This document shows, in pieces, positions 15,415 to 25,114 of a stretch of DNA of 64,000 bases. The stretch's first letter is position 1; each line of letters begins with the position of its first letter. Source of the stretch: Cryptosporangium arvum DSM 44712 (GTDB taxonomy: Bacteria > Actinomycetota > Actinomycetes > Mycobacteriales > Cryptosporangiaceae); the NCBI RefSeq assembly GCF_000585375.1, contig NZ_KK073874.1, forward strand, positions 4,867,251 to 4,931,250, in the 5' to 3' direction. Made by a program: the position numbers and the translations under genes. The notes under the pieces were generated by a model, which was given only the letters and a program-made list of their open reading frames with translations, made no database searches and was not told the DNA's origin.

Positions 15415-16989
15415 TTGACAGAGTTGACGGAGTCGACGGGGTCGGCACAGTCACCGCAGACCCTCGGGGTGGTCGCCGAGTCGTCGCCCGGCGAAACACG
15501 CGTGGCCGCGACCCCGGCCACCGTGGGTCAGCTGCGCAAGCTCGGCTACGACGTCGTCGTGGAGTCCGGCGCGGGCGCCCAGGCCAGCTTCGCCGACGAG
15601 GCGTACGTGGCCGCCGGCGCCCGGATCGCTCCCGGCCCCGAGGCCTGGGCCGCGGACGTCGTCCTCAAGGTCAACGCCCCCTCGGCGCCGGAGATCGCCG
15701 CGCTGGCCGACGGCGCGACGCTGGTCTCGCTGATCAGCCCGGCCGCGAACCCGGCGCTCGTCGAGTCGCTCACCCGGCGCCCGATCACCGTCCTGGCGAT
15801 GGACGCCGTCCCCCGCATCTCGCGCGCGCAGTCGATGGACGTCCTCTCCTCGATGGCGAACATCGCCGGGTACCGGGCCGTCATCGAGGCCGCCCACGCG
15901 TTCGGGCGCCTCTTCGGCGGCCAGGTCACCGCGGCCGGCAAGATGCCGCCGGCGACGGTGCTCGTCGCCGGCGCCGGGGTGGCCGGGCTGGCCGCGATCG
16001 CCGCCGCCAACAGCCTCGGCGCGGTCGTGCGGGCCACCGACCCGCGGCCCGAGGTCGCCGAGCAGGTCAAGTCGCTGGGCGGGGAGTTCCTTCCGGTCGG
16101 CGTCGCGCAGGAAGCCTCCACCGACGGGTACGCGAAAGCGACCTCGGCCGACTACGACGCCGCCGCGGCCGCGCTCTACGCCGCCCAGGCCGCCGACGTC
16201 GACATCGTGATCACGACCGCGCTGATCCCCGGCCGGACGGCGCCGACGCTGCTCACCGCCGAGCACGTCGCGGCGATGAAACCGGGCAGCGTCGTGGTCG
16301 ACATGGCCACCGCGCAGGGCGGCAACGTCGCCGGGAGCGTCGCGGGCCGCTCGGTGGTGACCGCGAACGGCGTCACGATCATCGGCTACACCGACCTCGC
16401 CGGGCGCCTGCCCGCGCAGGCCTCGCAGCTCTACGGCACGAACCTCGTCAACCTGATGAAGTTGCTGACGCCGGAGAAGGACGGGCACGCGGTCCTGAAC
16501 TTCGACGACGTCGTCCAGCGGGCGATGACCGTGGTGCGCGACGGCGAGAAGACGTGGCCGCCGCCCCCGGTGCCGGTGAGCGCGACCCCCGCCGCGCCAC
16601 CGGTCGCCGCCCCGGTGGTGGAGAAGGCCCCCGCGAAGCGCAGAAGTCCCGCGCGGCGGGCGCTCGTCCCCGCGCTCGCGGCGGTCGCGCTGTTCCTGAT
16701 CATCGGCTTCGCTCCGGCCGCGCTCACCGCCCACTTCACGGTGTTCGTCCTGGCGATCGTCATCGGCTACTACGTCATCGGCAACGTCCACCACGCGCTG
16801 CACACCCCGCTGATGTCGGTCACCAACGCGATCTCCGGGATCATCGTCGTCGGCGCCCTGCTCCAGATCGGGCACGACCACGTACCGGTGACGATCCTGG
16901 CCTCGATCGCGATCCTGCTCGCCAGCATCAACATCTTCGGCGGTTTCGCCGTCACCCGCCGCATGCTGGCCATGTTCTCGAGGAGCTGA
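15415..16989 (+). CDS. pntA: NAD(P) transhydrogenase subunit alpha (fused alpha1-alpha2)
   Basis: A 524-residue alpha subunit of the proton-pumping transhydrogenase, which reduces NADP+ with NADH using the proton gradient. Residues about 16-390 form domain I, which binds NAD(H): the AlaDH/PNT N-terminal part ([19 protein letters not shown]) and the Rossmann glycine motif [11 protein letters not shown]. After a Pro/Ala linker the last 100 residues form four membrane helices (domain IIa), including the [17 protein letters not shown] motif. The fused organisation is the E. coli type; many actinobacteria have these split. TTG 15415 is chosen because GAAGGAAGG (15398-15406) lies 8 bases before it; TTG 15424 is possible. 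The pntB start lies 2 bases after the stop. Confidence 0.93.
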   Translation: MTELTESTGSAQSPQTLGVVAESSPGETRVAATPATVGQLRKLGYDVVVESGAGAQASFADEAYVAAGARIAPGPEAWAADVVLKVNAPSAPEIAALADGATLVSLISPAANPALVESLTRRPITVLAMDAVPRISRAQSMDVLSSMANIAGYRAVIEAAHAFGRLFGGQVTAAGKMPPATVLVAGAGVAGLAAIAAANSLGAVVRATDPRPEVAEQVKSLGGEFLPVGVAQEASTDGYAKATSADYDAAAAALYAAQAADVDIVITTALIPGRTAPTLLTAEHVAAMKPGSVVVDMATAQGGNVAGSVAGRSVVTANGVTIIGYTDLAGRLPAQASQLYGTNLVNLMKLLTPEKDGHAVLNFDDVVQRAMTVVRDGEKTWPPPPVPVSATPAAPPVAAPVVEKAPAKRRSPARRALVPALAAVALFLIIGFAPAALTAHFTVFVLAIVIGYYVIGNVHHALHTPLMSVTNAISGIIVVGALLQIGHDHVPVTILASIAILLASINIFGGFAVTRRMLAMFSRS

Positions 16990-16991
16990 GC

Positions 16992-18431
16992 GTGAACGTC
17001 ACCTCCGCGGCCCAGGCCGCCTACCTGATCGCCGCGCTGCTGTTCATCCTCAGCCTGGCGGGCCTGTCCAAACACGAGACGTCCAGGGCCGGCGCCACGT
17101 CCGGCGTCGTCGGCATGGCGATCGCGCTGGCCGCGACCGTCGTGCTGGCCATCGACGGCGGCGTGGACGTCGTCGGCGGCGTGCTGCTGGTCGTGGCGGT
17201 CGTGCTCGGCGCGGGCATCGGGCTCTGGCGGGCCCGGATCGTCGAGATGACCGGCATGCCGGAGCTCATCGCGCTGCTGCACAGTTTCGTCGGGGCCGCC
17301 GCCGTGCTGGTGGGCTGGAACGGCTACCTGGAGCACTCGGACGCGCTGACCGGCTCGCTGCTCGGCATCCACCACGCCGAGGTCGCGATCGGGGTGTTCA
17401 TCGGCGCGGTGACGTTCACCGGTTCGATCGTCGCGTTCCTCAAGCTCTCCGCGCGGATCAACTCGTCGCCGCTGATGCTGCCGGGCAAGAACGTCCTCAA
17501 CGTCGGCGCGCTCGTCGTGTTCGTGGCGCTCACGATCTGGTTCGTGGCCGCGCCGAACCTGGCGCTGCTGATCGCGCTGACCGTGCTCGCGCTGGTGCTC
17601 GGCTGGCACCTGGTGGCCTCGATCGGCGGCGGTGACATGCCGGTCGTCGTGTCGATGCTCAACAGCTACTCCGGCTGGGCCGCCGCGGCCTCCGGGTTCC
17701 TGCTCTCCAACGACCTGCTGATCGTCACCGGCGCGCTGGTCGGGTCCTCGGGTGCGTACCTGAGCTGGATCATGTGCCAGGCCATGAACCGCTCGTTCCT
17801 CTCGGTGATCGCCGGTGGGTTCGGCATCGCCGCCGGCCCGGCCGACGACACCGACTACGGCGAGCACCGCGAGATCGGCGCGGAGGGCACGGCCGAGCTG
17901 CTGGCCGCCGCGAAGAGCGTGATCATCACGCCCGGGTACGGCATGGCGGTCGCCCAGGCCCAGTACCCGGTGGCCGAGCTCACCCGGACGCTGCGCGAGC
18001 GCGGGGTCGAGGTGCGCTTCGGCATCCACCCGGTCGCCGGGCGTCTGCCCGGGCACATGAACGTGCTGCTGGCCGAGGCGAAGGTGCCCTACGACATCGT
18101 GCTGGAGATGGACGAGATCAACGACGACTTCCCGGAGACGTCGGTGGTGCTGGTGATCGGCGCGAACGACACCGTGAACCCGTCCGCGGCCGAGGACCCG
18201 AACTCGCCGATCGCGGGGATGCCCGTGCTGCACGTCTGGGAGGCCGAGAACGTCATCGTGTTCAAGCGCTCGATGGCCGCCGGTTACGCCGGGGTGCAGA
18301 ACCCGCTGTTCTTCCGGGAGAACACCCAGATGCTGTTCGGCGACGCGAAGGCCCGCGTCGAGGACATCCTGCGCGCGCTGAACACCGGCGCTCCGGCCGC
18401 ACCGGCCCGCGAAGCGGCTCCCGTGCGCTGA
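16992..18431 (+). CDS. pntB: NAD(P) transhydrogenase subunit beta
   Basis: A 479-residue beta subunit. Residues 1-270 form about nine membrane helices (domain IIb); [14 protein letters not shown] and [19 protein letters not shown] carry the conserved proton-channel His region. The C-terminal NADP(H)-binding domain III (about 300-470) has the [33 protein letters not shown] and ANDTVNP motifs. It forms the membrane complex with PntA. The GTG start 2 bases after pntA indicates translational coupling. The last 20 residues are an Ala/Pro-rich tail. Downstream lies a pseudogene. Confidence 0.96.
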   Translation: MNVTSAAQAAYLIAALLFILSLAGLSKHETSRAGATSGVVGMAIALAATVVLAIDGGVDVVGGVLLVVAVVLGAGIGLWRARIVEMTGMPELIALLHSFVGAAAVLVGWNGYLEHSDALTGSLLGIHHAEVAIGVFIGAVTFTGSIVAFLKLSARINSSPLMLPGKNVLNVGALVVFVALTIWFVAAPNLALLIALTVLALVLGWHLVASIGGGDMPVVVSMLNSYSGWAAAASGFLLSNDLLIVTGALVGSSGAYLSWIMCQAMNRSFLSVIAGGFGIAAGPADDTDYGEHREIGAEGTAELLAAAKSVIITPGYGMAVAQAQYPVAELTRTLRERGVEVRFGIHPVAGRLPGHMNVLLAEAKVPYDIVLEMDEINDDFPETSVVLVIGANDTVNPSAAEDPNSPIAGMPVLHVWEAENVIVFKRSMAAGYAGVQNPLFFRENTQMLFGDAKARVEDILRALNTGAPAAPAREAAPVR

Positions 18432-18472
18432 CCCGATCGGCTGACCGGCGACCGGAGCCGCGTTCGCCGTGT

Positions 18473-20214
18473 TCCCAGTACGCGTACATCTACGCCGGCC
18501 GGGGGCCGCTGTGGCGGATCGACCCCTTCCCGCTCCGGCCCGCCGGAGCCGCCGTCGGCCAAGGTGTCCCGGCAGCCGTCCCGGCTGCTCTCCGCGCCCT
18601 ACCGGATCATCGAGTTCACCGGTCGGCACCAGGAACTGCGCCACCTGGCGGCGCGACGGGCCGGACCCGGTCGCGGTGCGGCTGGTCCACGGTCCCGGCG
18701 GGCAGGGAAAGACCCGGCTGGCCGCGCAGGCGGCGCAGGCGGCCGGCGCCGGGTGGGAGGTCCTGCTCGCCCGTCACATCGCGACCGACTCGGTCCCGCT
18801 GGGCCACTGGCCGACGACCCGGCCCAGCGCCGCGGGCTGTTCGACGCCGCGTGCGAGCAGTTCGCGCCGTTCGTCGGGCTGTCCGGACCCCCGGCGGTCG
18901 AGGCCCCGCCGCAACTGGAGACCGATGAGGACTACCGGCTGGCGTTGACCGTCCACATGGCCGCCCTGGCCGCCGTCGACGCCGTCGGCCGTGCGGGCGC
19001 GCCGGCACCGGCCGGCCCCGTCCGGGTCGCGGCCTACCTGCTGCGCCGCGAGCGCGAACACTGGACCCGGCTCTACGAGCACCACCCCGACCGGGCCCCG
19101 GCCGCCGCCCGGATCCACACCCCACCGGAGGTGATGGCCCAGGTCGTGCACACCGCGACGCTCACCGGGCCTCTCCCGCACGATCCCGCGGTCGCCGCGC
19201 TGGCCGCGGCCGGGGTCACCGGAGTGCAGACCCACCAGGCGGCCGGCGAGATCCTTCGCGACCACGCCCGCTGCTACCCCCGCCGGCGGAGGTGTCCGGC
19301 GACGCGGCGGCCGGCGGAACCTGGCTCGAACCGCTCTACCCCGATCGGCTCGGCGAGGACCTCCTCGCCCTGAGCACCCCCGGGCATCCGTGGGCGACGG
19401 AGCATCCCCCCGATCCCTGGGCCGCCGGTGCACCCCGCCGGCTGCTCACCGCGTCGGGTGAGGATCGTCCTCGGTGGCTCGCGCCCGCGCTCGGGGTCCT
19501 GATCGAGGCGGCCTCCCGGTACGAGCACCTCCGCGAGCACCAGCTGTACCCGATCGTCCGCGACCGTCCCCGGCTCGTGCTCCACACCGCCGGCGTCGCG
19601 GCCCTGACCACACTGGCCGGCTACGCCCCGGCGGAGATCCTGGCCGCGCTGGAAGCGGTCTTCCCCGTCCATCCGCACACCGGGCTGGACCCCGGGATCG
19701 CGGCGCTGACCGCCTCACTCACCGGCAAGCGTCTCGCCGTCACCACCGACCCGGGAGGCGGCGGAGGGCTACCGGGCGTTGGCCGGTTCCGACGCCGCCG
19801 CTCACCGGCCCGACCTCGCCGCGGCGCTGAACAACCTCGGGGTGCGGTTCTCCGCGCTGGGACGGCCGGAGGACGCACTGCCCCCCCAGCCGGGAAGCGG
19901 TCACGATCCGCCGGCAGCTGGCCGAGACCAACCCCGCCGCCTACCTGCCCGTGCTGGCCCGCGGTCTCTGGGGATTCGCCTGGGTGCGGGTCCGGATCGC
20001 ACGGGAACTGCCGGAGGCCCTTCCGGCCGTCGAGGAGTCGGTCGTCCTCTATCGACGCCTCGCCGGGACCCTCCCCGCGGTCTTCGCCCGGGACTGGTTC
20101 TCGACCCGCCGGACCCACGCCGACGTGCTGGACGGCTCGGGGCGCCACGAGGAGGCCGCCGAGATACGCCGTCGGCTCGCGGAGCGGTCCGGCGGCGGGA
20201 CCGGGGCCGGCTGA
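18473..20214 (+). pseudogene. Frameshifted NB-ARC/TPR-type STAND ATPase (NLR-like) remnant
   Basis: Protein-like sequence continues for 1.7 kb but jumps frame at least six times. In order: YAYIYAGRGPLWRIDPFPLR; PSRLLSAPYRIIEFTGRHQEL; VRLVHGPGGQGKTRLAAQAA (a P-loop, near 18680-18720); LFDAACEQFAPFVGL; TWLEPLYPDRLGEDLLAL (near 19318); a TPR-like EAAEGYRALAG / RPDLAAALNNLG (near 19755-19840); and REAVTIRRQLAETNP to the end. One break sits at a run of seven C near 19877. The order matches actinobacterial STAND ATPases with a P-loop and C-terminal TPRs, but much of the NACHT/NB-ARC lid region is missing. Neighbouring genes are intact, so sequencing error alone is an unlikely cause. No start codon is recognisable. 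Confidence 0.82.
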
Positions 20215-20237
20215 ACCCCGCTGCTTCTCCGGTCCGG

Positions 20238-21044
20238 TCAGCGGGACCCGACGTGGTGGCGGCCGAGCGGCAGCATCAGCGGCTTGTCCGACGTCGGGTC
20301 GGTGATGATCCGGCTCTCCAGCCCGAACACCGCGCGCACGGTCTCCTCGGTCAGCACGTCCGCGGGCTCCCCCGCCGCGTGCAGCCGCCCCTCGGCCAGC
20401 GCGATCAGGTGATCGGCGTAGCGCGCGGCCATGTTCAGGTCGTGCAGCACCATCACGATCGTGGTGCCCCGGGAGGCGTTCAGGTCGGTCAGCAGGTCCA
20501 GCACCTCGACCTGGTGGCTGACGTCGAGGAACGTCGTCGGCTCGTCGAGCAGCAGCACGTCGGTCTGCTGTGCGAGCGCCATCGCGATCCAGACGCGTTG
20601 CCGCTGCCCGCCGGAGAGCTCGTCGACCGAGCGGTCGGCCAGGTCCGCGGTCCGGGTCGCGTCCAACGCCGCCGCGACCGCCCGGTCGTCCTCGCGCGAC
20701 CAGCGCGCCAGCACCCGCTGGTGCGGGTGGCGGCCCCGGCTGACCAGGTCGGCGACCGTGATGCCCTCGGGCGCGATCGGCGACTGGGGCAGCAGGCCCA
20801 GCGTCCGCGCGAGCTCCTTCGGCGCGATCCTGTGCACGGCCTTGCCGTCGAGCAGGACGTGCCCGGCGCGCGGCGCGAGCAGACGCGTCATCGACCGCAG
20901 CAGCGTCGACTTGCCGCAGGCGTTGGCCCCGACGATCGCGGTGATCCGGCCGGGCGGCACGACCAGGTCGAGCGATTCGATCACCGTGCGGTCGCGGTAG
21001 CCGAGCGAGAGCGCTTCGACGGTGAGCGTGTGGCCAGCGGTCAC
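20238..21044 (-). CDS. Ferric-siderophore ABC importer, ATPase (system 1)
   Basis: A 268-residue ATPase of the FepC/FhuC family. Walker A is GANACGKS (unusual: Gly-Ala-Asn-Ala-Cys-Gly-Lys-Ser; Ala and Cys replace the common Gly/Ser), the signature is ELSGGQRQRVW, Walker B VLLLDEPTTFLD and the switch His lies in VLHDLN. It powers uptake of a ferric siderophore through the two permeases. GTG 21044 overlaps the stop of the upstream permease gene (GTGA). It is the last gene of the SBP-permease-permease-ATPase operon controlled by the iron box at 24170-24188. Confidence 0.95.
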   Translation of the reverse strand: MTAGHTLTVEALSLGYRDRTVIESLDLVVPPGRITAIVGANACGKSTLLRSMTRLLAPRAGHVLLDGKAVHRIAPKELARTLGLLPQSPIAPEGITVADLVSRGRHPHQRVLARWSREDDRAVAAALDATRTADLADRSVDELSGGQRQRVWIAMALAQQTDVLLLDEPTTFLDVSHQVEVLDLLTDLNASRGTTIVMVLHDLNMAARYADHLIALAEGRLHAAGEPADVLTEETVRAVFGLESRIITDPTSDKPLMLPLGRHHVGSR

Positions 21045-22069
21045 AGGGAGCCTCCCACCCGGTTCGACCGGACGATCAGATAGATGAGGTACGGCGCCCC
21101 CAGCACCCCGGTGATGACGCCCACCGGGTACCGGGTGCCGAACGCGAACTGGCCGACGAAGTCCGCGACGAGAACCAGCAGCGCACCGACGAGCCCGGCC
21201 GGGAGCAGCAGCGTGCCGCCCGCCCCGAACAGGCGGGCCGCGATCGGACCGGCGAGGAACGCGACGAACGCGATCGGGCCGGTCGCGGCGGTCGCGAACG
21301 CGATCAGGCCGACGGCCGCGACGATCACCAGGAACCGGGTGCGCTCGAGCCGCACGCCGAGCGCGGCGGCCGCGTCGTCGCCCAGTTCCAGCAGCGTCAG
21401 GCCGCGGGCCGAGAGCAGCAGGACCGGGGTCAGGACGACGATCGCGACGGCCACCGGGACGACCTGCGCCCAGGTGGCGTTGTTGAGGCTGCCGGCGAGC
21501 CAGCGGGTGGCCTGCTGCAGGTCCCACTGCCCGGCCTGCGAGAGCAGGTAGGAGGTGACGCTGTTGAGCATCGACGCGATGCCGATCCCGATCAGCACCA
21601 GCCGGGTGCCGGCGACGCCGTCGCGGAACGAGAGCGTGTACACCAGCACCGCGACGACGAGCGCGGCGACGATCGCGAACGCCGAAACGCCGGTCTCGGA
21701 GAGGCCGAGCACGACGATCGCGAACACCGCCGCGGTGCCGGCCCCGGCGCTGATGCCGATGATGTCGGGGCTGGCCAGCGGGTTGCGCAGCATCGTCTGG
21801 AACGTGACGCCGCCCAGGCCGAAACAGAACCCGGTGAGCGCCGCGAGCACCGCGCGGGGCAGCCGTAGCTCGCCGACGGTGAACGAGGCGCCGGGCACGG
21901 CCCTCCCCGCGATCACGTCGAGGACGTCGGCGAACGGGTAGTAGGTGCGCCCGAAGCTCAGCGACACCAAGAACGCCGCGACGATCAGCGCCGCGAGCAA
22001 CGTCAGCATCGCGCGGCGCCGGAGCACGCGGCGCTTCCGGCCGCGGACGACGGTGTCGATCGTGCTCAC
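21041..22069 (-). CDS. FecCD-family siderophore permease (system 1, second)
   Basis: A 342-residue permease of the FecCD/BtuC fold with about ten membrane helices. Motifs include TGFCFGLGGVTFQTMLRNPLASPDIIG, here recognised by the N-P-L-A-x-P-x-x-x-G signature at about residue 95, and GPIAFVAFLAGPIAARL near the coupling region. It pairs with the neighbouring permease to form the translocation pore. GTG 22069 overlaps the previous stop (GTGA), and its own stop overlaps the ATPase start, so the four genes are tightly coupled. Confidence 0.94.
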   Translation of the reverse strand: MSTIDTVVRGRKRRVLRRRAMLTLLAALIVAAFLVSLSFGRTYYPFADVLDVIAGRAVPGASFTVGELRLPRAVLAALTGFCFGLGGVTFQTMLRNPLASPDIIGISAGAGTAAVFAIVVLGLSETGVSAFAIVAALVVAVLVYTLSFRDGVAGTRLVLIGIGIASMLNSVTSYLLSQAGQWDLQQATRWLAGSLNNATWAQVVPVAVAIVVLTPVLLLSARGLTLLELGDDAAAALGVRLERTRFLVIVAAVGLIAFATAATGPIAFVAFLAGPIAARLFGAGGTLLLPAGLVGALLVLVADFVGQFAFGTRYPVGVITGVLGAPYLIYLIVRSNRVGGSL

Positions 22070-23100
22070 AGCTCGCGCACTTTCTGTTTCCGGACGATGT
22101 AGATGAAGAACGGTGCGCCGATCAACGCGGCGAGGATGCCGACGTCGATCTCGTCCGGGCGGTTGACGATCCGGCCGAGCGTGTCGGCGACCGCGAGCAG
22201 CACCGCGCCGAGCACGGCCGAGAACGGCAGCAGCCAGCGGTGGTCGGTGCCGACGATCAGCCGGCAGACGTGCGGCGCGATCAGCCCCACGTACATGATC
22301 GGACCGGCCGCGGCGACCGACCCGGCGCACAGCAGCACCGCGCCGACCGCGGCGAGCGCCCGGGTCAGCGCGACCCGTTCGCCCAGCCCGGTCGCGAGCT
22401 CGTCGCCGAGCGCGAGCGAGTTCAGCGGCCGCGCCACGGCCAGCGACACGACGAACCCGACGATCAGGAACGGCGCGACCTGGCGGAGGCCGGTGAACGT
22501 GGCCCCGCCGACGCCGCCGATCTCCCAGGACAGGAACACGCCGGACACGTCGCCGCGGGGCAGGATGACCGCCCGGATCAGCGAGACGAACGCCACCGTG
22601 GTCGCGGTGCCGGCGAGCGCGAGCTTGAGCGGCGTGGCGCCGCCCCGGCCGAGCGAACCGACCGCGTAGACGAACACCGCCGAGAGCCCGGCGCCGACGA
22701 TCGCGACCCAGACGTAGCTGGTGACCGAGGTGAGGCCGAACGCGGTGATGCCGATGACGATCGCCAGCGCGGCGCCCATATTGACGCCGAGGATGCCCGG
22801 GTCGGCGAGCGGGTTGCGCGTCACGCCCTGCATGACGGCGCCGGAGACCGCGAGGGCCGCGCCGACGACGACGGCCAGGATCGTGCGCGGGATCCGCTTG
22901 GTGACCGCGGCCTCGTTCAGCGTGTCCTGCTGACCGAGGAAGGCGTGCCAGATGTCGGCGACGCCGACGTGCCGGGAGCCGATCGCGACCGACGCGAAGA
23001 CGGCCGCCACGAGCGCGGCGACCGCGAGCACGATCCAGAGTGTCCGGACCGGTGCCGGACGCCGTGTCACCACGGCGTCCGGCGCGACGGTCTGGGTCAC
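22066..23100 (-). CDS. FecCD-family siderophore permease (system 1, first)
   Basis: A 344-residue FecCD permease. SGAVMQGVTRNPLADPGILG carries the N-P-L-A-D-P-x-x-L-G motif and AAGPIMYVGLIAPHVCRL the conserved G-L-x-x-P-H-x-x-R motif facing the ATPase. Ten helices are expected. GTG 23100 overlaps the stop of the binding-protein gene. Together with the following permease it makes a heterodimeric importer, like FepD/FepG. Confidence 0.95.
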   Translation of the reverse strand: MTQTVAPDAVVTRRPAPVRTLWIVLAVAALVAAVFASVAIGSRHVGVADIWHAFLGQQDTLNEAAVTKRIPRTILAVVVGAALAVSGAVMQGVTRNPLADPGILGVNMGAALAIVIGITAFGLTSVTSYVWVAIVGAGLSAVFVYAVGSLGRGGATPLKLALAGTATTVAFVSLIRAVILPRGDVSGVFLSWEIGGVGGATFTGLRQVAPFLIVGFVVSLAVARPLNSLALGDELATGLGERVALTRALAAVGAVLLCAGSVAAAGPIMYVGLIAPHVCRLIVGTDHRWLLPFSAVLGAVLLAVADTLGRIVNRPDEIDVGILAALIGAPFFIYIVRKQKVREL

Positions 23101-24140
23101 TTCACTTTGTCGGCCGCCGCCGCCAGCAGCTCGACGTAGTCCTTGGTGACGTACGAGATCGACAGCGGGGTCGGGTTCGCGGCGGTGGCCAGCGGGCCGC
23201 TGCCGGGGAAGAACACGACCGAGCCGCGCTTGATCGCGGGGATCTTGCCGAGCAGCGGGTCGGCCTGCAGCTGGCTGAGCAGCTTGTTGTCCGCGTCACC
23301 GTAGGACACCATGATGTCCACGTCGTTCAGTTCCTGGATCTGCTCGGAGCTCAGGCTGCCGGAGAATTCCTTCGAGCTCTGCGAGGCCTTCTCGACCGCC
23401 GGGGCGTCGGCGAGGCCGAGGTCGCCGAAGAACTGCACGCGGGTGTCGTGCGCGGTGTAGTAGGTGACCTTGCTCAGGTCGGCCGGGTCGATGTGGGTGA
23501 TGAACATCGCGTTCTTGCCCGCGATGCTCGGGTACTTGCCGACCTCGGCTTTGACCTGCTGCTCGATGCCGGCGATCAGCTTGTCGCCCTCGCTCTTGAG
23601 GCCGAGGGCCTCGCTCTCCAGCTTGATCGTGTCGCGCCAGGCGGTCGCCCACGGCGCCTCCGGGTACGCGACGGTCGGCGCGATCTTGCTGAGCGTGTCG
23701 TAGTCCTGCTTGGTCAGACCCGAGTACGCGGCCAGGATGACGTCCGGCCGGGTGTCGGCGACCGCCTCGAAGTCGATGCCGTCGGTCTCGTCGAAGAGCA
23801 CCGGCTTGGTGTCGCCGCCGAGCTCGTCGAGCTTCGCCTTGGTCCAGGGCAGCAGGCCGTCGGTGTCGTCGTCGCCGAAGTTGGCCTTCGCGAAGCCGAC
23901 CGGCACGATGCCGAGCGCCAGCGGAACCTCTTCGTTCGCCCAGTTGACGGTGGCGACGCGCACCGGCTTCTTCTCGATCGTGGTCGAGCCGAGCGCGTGC
24001 TTGATCGTGATCGGGAACGAAGCCCCCGAGCCGGCCGAGGCGTCCGCGGACGCCGAGTCGTCGTCCGCGCCACCGCAGGCGGCCAGAGCGACGCTCATGG
24101 CCACTGCGACAGCACCGGCGAGTAACCGGTTCAAGCGCAT
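23097..24140 (-). CDS. Ferric-siderophore binding lipoprotein (system 1)
   Basis: A 347-residue substrate-binding protein. The signal peptide ends in the lipobox LAAC (C22), so it is lipid-anchored outside the membrane. The FecB/FhuD-like class III fold is indicated by RVATVNWANEEVPLALG near the start, RPDVILAAYSG in the middle and the long backbone helix between lobes. It delivers iron-loaded siderophore to the permease pair. It is the first gene of the operon; GGAG lies 7-10 bases before the ATG and an IdeR box about 30 bases upstream. Confidence 0.94.
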   Translation of the reverse strand: MRLNRLLAGAVAVAMSVALAACGGADDDSASADASAGSGASFPITIKHALGSTTIEKKPVRVATVNWANEEVPLALGIVPVGFAKANFGDDDTDGLLPWTKAKLDELGGDTKPVLFDETDGIDFEAVADTRPDVILAAYSGLTKQDYDTLSKIAPTVAYPEAPWATAWRDTIKLESEALGLKSEGDKLIAGIEQQVKAEVGKYPSIAGKNAMFITHIDPADLSKVTYYTAHDTRVQFFGDLGLADAPAVEKASQSSKEFSGSLSSEQIQELNDVDIMVSYGDADNKLLSQLQADPLLGKIPAIKRGSVVFFPGSGPLATAANPTPLSISYVTKDYVELLAAAADKVK

Positions 24141-24169
24141 GGAAAAGCTCCAAACGGGTCGTGGGGGGA

Positions 24170-24188
24170 TCAGGCGAGGCTAACCTAA
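24170..24188 (-). promoter_or_regulatory. IdeR/DtxR iron box for system 1
   Basis: TCAGGCGAGGCTAACCTAA matches the palindromic consensus TTAGGTTAGGCTAACCTAA at 16 of 19 positions. It lies 30 bases upstream of the binding-protein start. Iron-loaded IdeR/DmdR would repress the operon. Confidence 0.82.
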
Positions 24189-24273
24189 CAGGTCCCCCGG
24201 AACGGACAGGAGAGCGCCGGTGGCGGTAATGGCGCAGTTCACAGGGGCCTTTATGGACACGAGGCGACGCGAC

Positions 24274-24292
24274 TTAGGCTAGCCTCACCTTA
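24274..24292 (+). promoter_or_regulatory. IdeR/DtxR iron box overlapping a leaderless start (system 2)
   Basis: TTAGGCTAGCCTCACCTTA matches TTAGGTTAGCCTAACCTAA at 16 of 19 positions. Its last base is the A of the ATG at 24292. TAGCCT (24280-24285) inside the box is a TANNNT -10 element at -12 to -7. Repressor binding would block the -10 and the transcription start directly. Confidence 0.82.
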
Positions 24293-25104
24293 TGAACTTC
24301 CCGTCCGCTGCGCTGCGCGGCTCCGGCCTCACCCTCGGTTACGACGGCCGCACTGTCGTCTCCGCCGCGGACCTGGACCTGCGGGCCGGCGAGGTGGTCG
24401 CGCTCGTCGGGCCGAACGGCTCCGGCAAGTCGACGCTGCTGCGCGCGCTCGCCCGGCTGCACGCCCCGTCCGCGGGCGAGGTCACGCTGGCCGGCGGGCA
24501 GAACGTCGCCGCGCTGCACCCCAAGGAGTTCGCCCGGCGCGTCACGCTGCTGACCCAGTCCCGTCCCACGCCCGGCGGCGTCCGGGTCCGCGACGTCGTC
24601 GCGTACGGGCGTCACCCCTACCGCGGGCGGTTCGGCGCCGGTGACCCCGACGGCCCGGAGAAGGTGCGCCACGCCATGGGCGTCACCGGCGTCGAGGCCA
24701 TGGCCGAGCGCCCGGTCGACGAACTGTCCGGCGGCGAACTCCAGCGGGTCTGGCTGGCGACCTGCCTCGCCCAGGACACCGGCGTCATCCTGCTCGACGA
24801 GCCCACCACCTTTCTCGACCTGCGCTACCAGGTCGAGACCCTGGACACCGTCCGCGACCTCGCGGACGAGCACGACGTCGCGGTCGGCGTCGTGCTGCAC
24901 GACCTCGACCAGGCCGCGGCGGTCGCCGACCGCGTGGTCCTGCTCGACGCCGGGCGCGTACGCGCGACCGGCACCCCGGCCGACGTCCTGACCGCCGACG
25001 CGCTGAGCGAGGTCTACGGCTTGCGCATCGAGGTCGAGACCGACGCCGACGGGCGGGTCCGCACCCGCCCGGTAGGACGCCACACCACCCGTGCCCTCAC
25101 GTAA
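24292..25104 (+). CDS. Ferric-siderophore ABC importer, ATPase (system 2)
   Basis: A 270-residue FepC/FhuC-type ATPase: Walker A GPNGSGKS (about 43-50), signature ELSGGELQRVW, Walker B VILLDEPTTFLD, switch His in VLHDLD. The ATG at 24292 abuts the iron box and has no Shine-Dalgarno; an in-frame ATG at 24253 is closed by a TAG within the box, which fixes the start. It is the first gene of a second importer (ATPase, binding protein, fused permease). The gene order differs from system 1, so this is not a recent duplication. Confidence 0.95.
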   Translation: MNFPSAALRGSGLTLGYDGRTVVSAADLDLRAGEVVALVGPNGSGKSTLLRALARLHAPSAGEVTLAGGQNVAALHPKEFARRVTLLTQSRPTPGGVRVRDVVAYGRHPYRGRFGAGDPDGPEKVRHAMGVTGVEAMAERPVDELSGGELQRVWLATCLAQDTGVILLDEPTTFLDLRYQVETLDTVRDLADEHDVAVGVVLHDLDQAAAVADRVVLLDAGRVRATGTPADVLTADALSEVYGLRIEVETDADGRVRTRPVGRHTTRALT

Positions 25105-25114
25105 GGACACCCCG

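Noticed and set aside
18473-20214. Several short intact genes instead of one pseudogene
   Set aside because: The consecutive pieces form one colinear STAND-ATPase-like protein only when frames are switched; none has a proper start and ribosome site.
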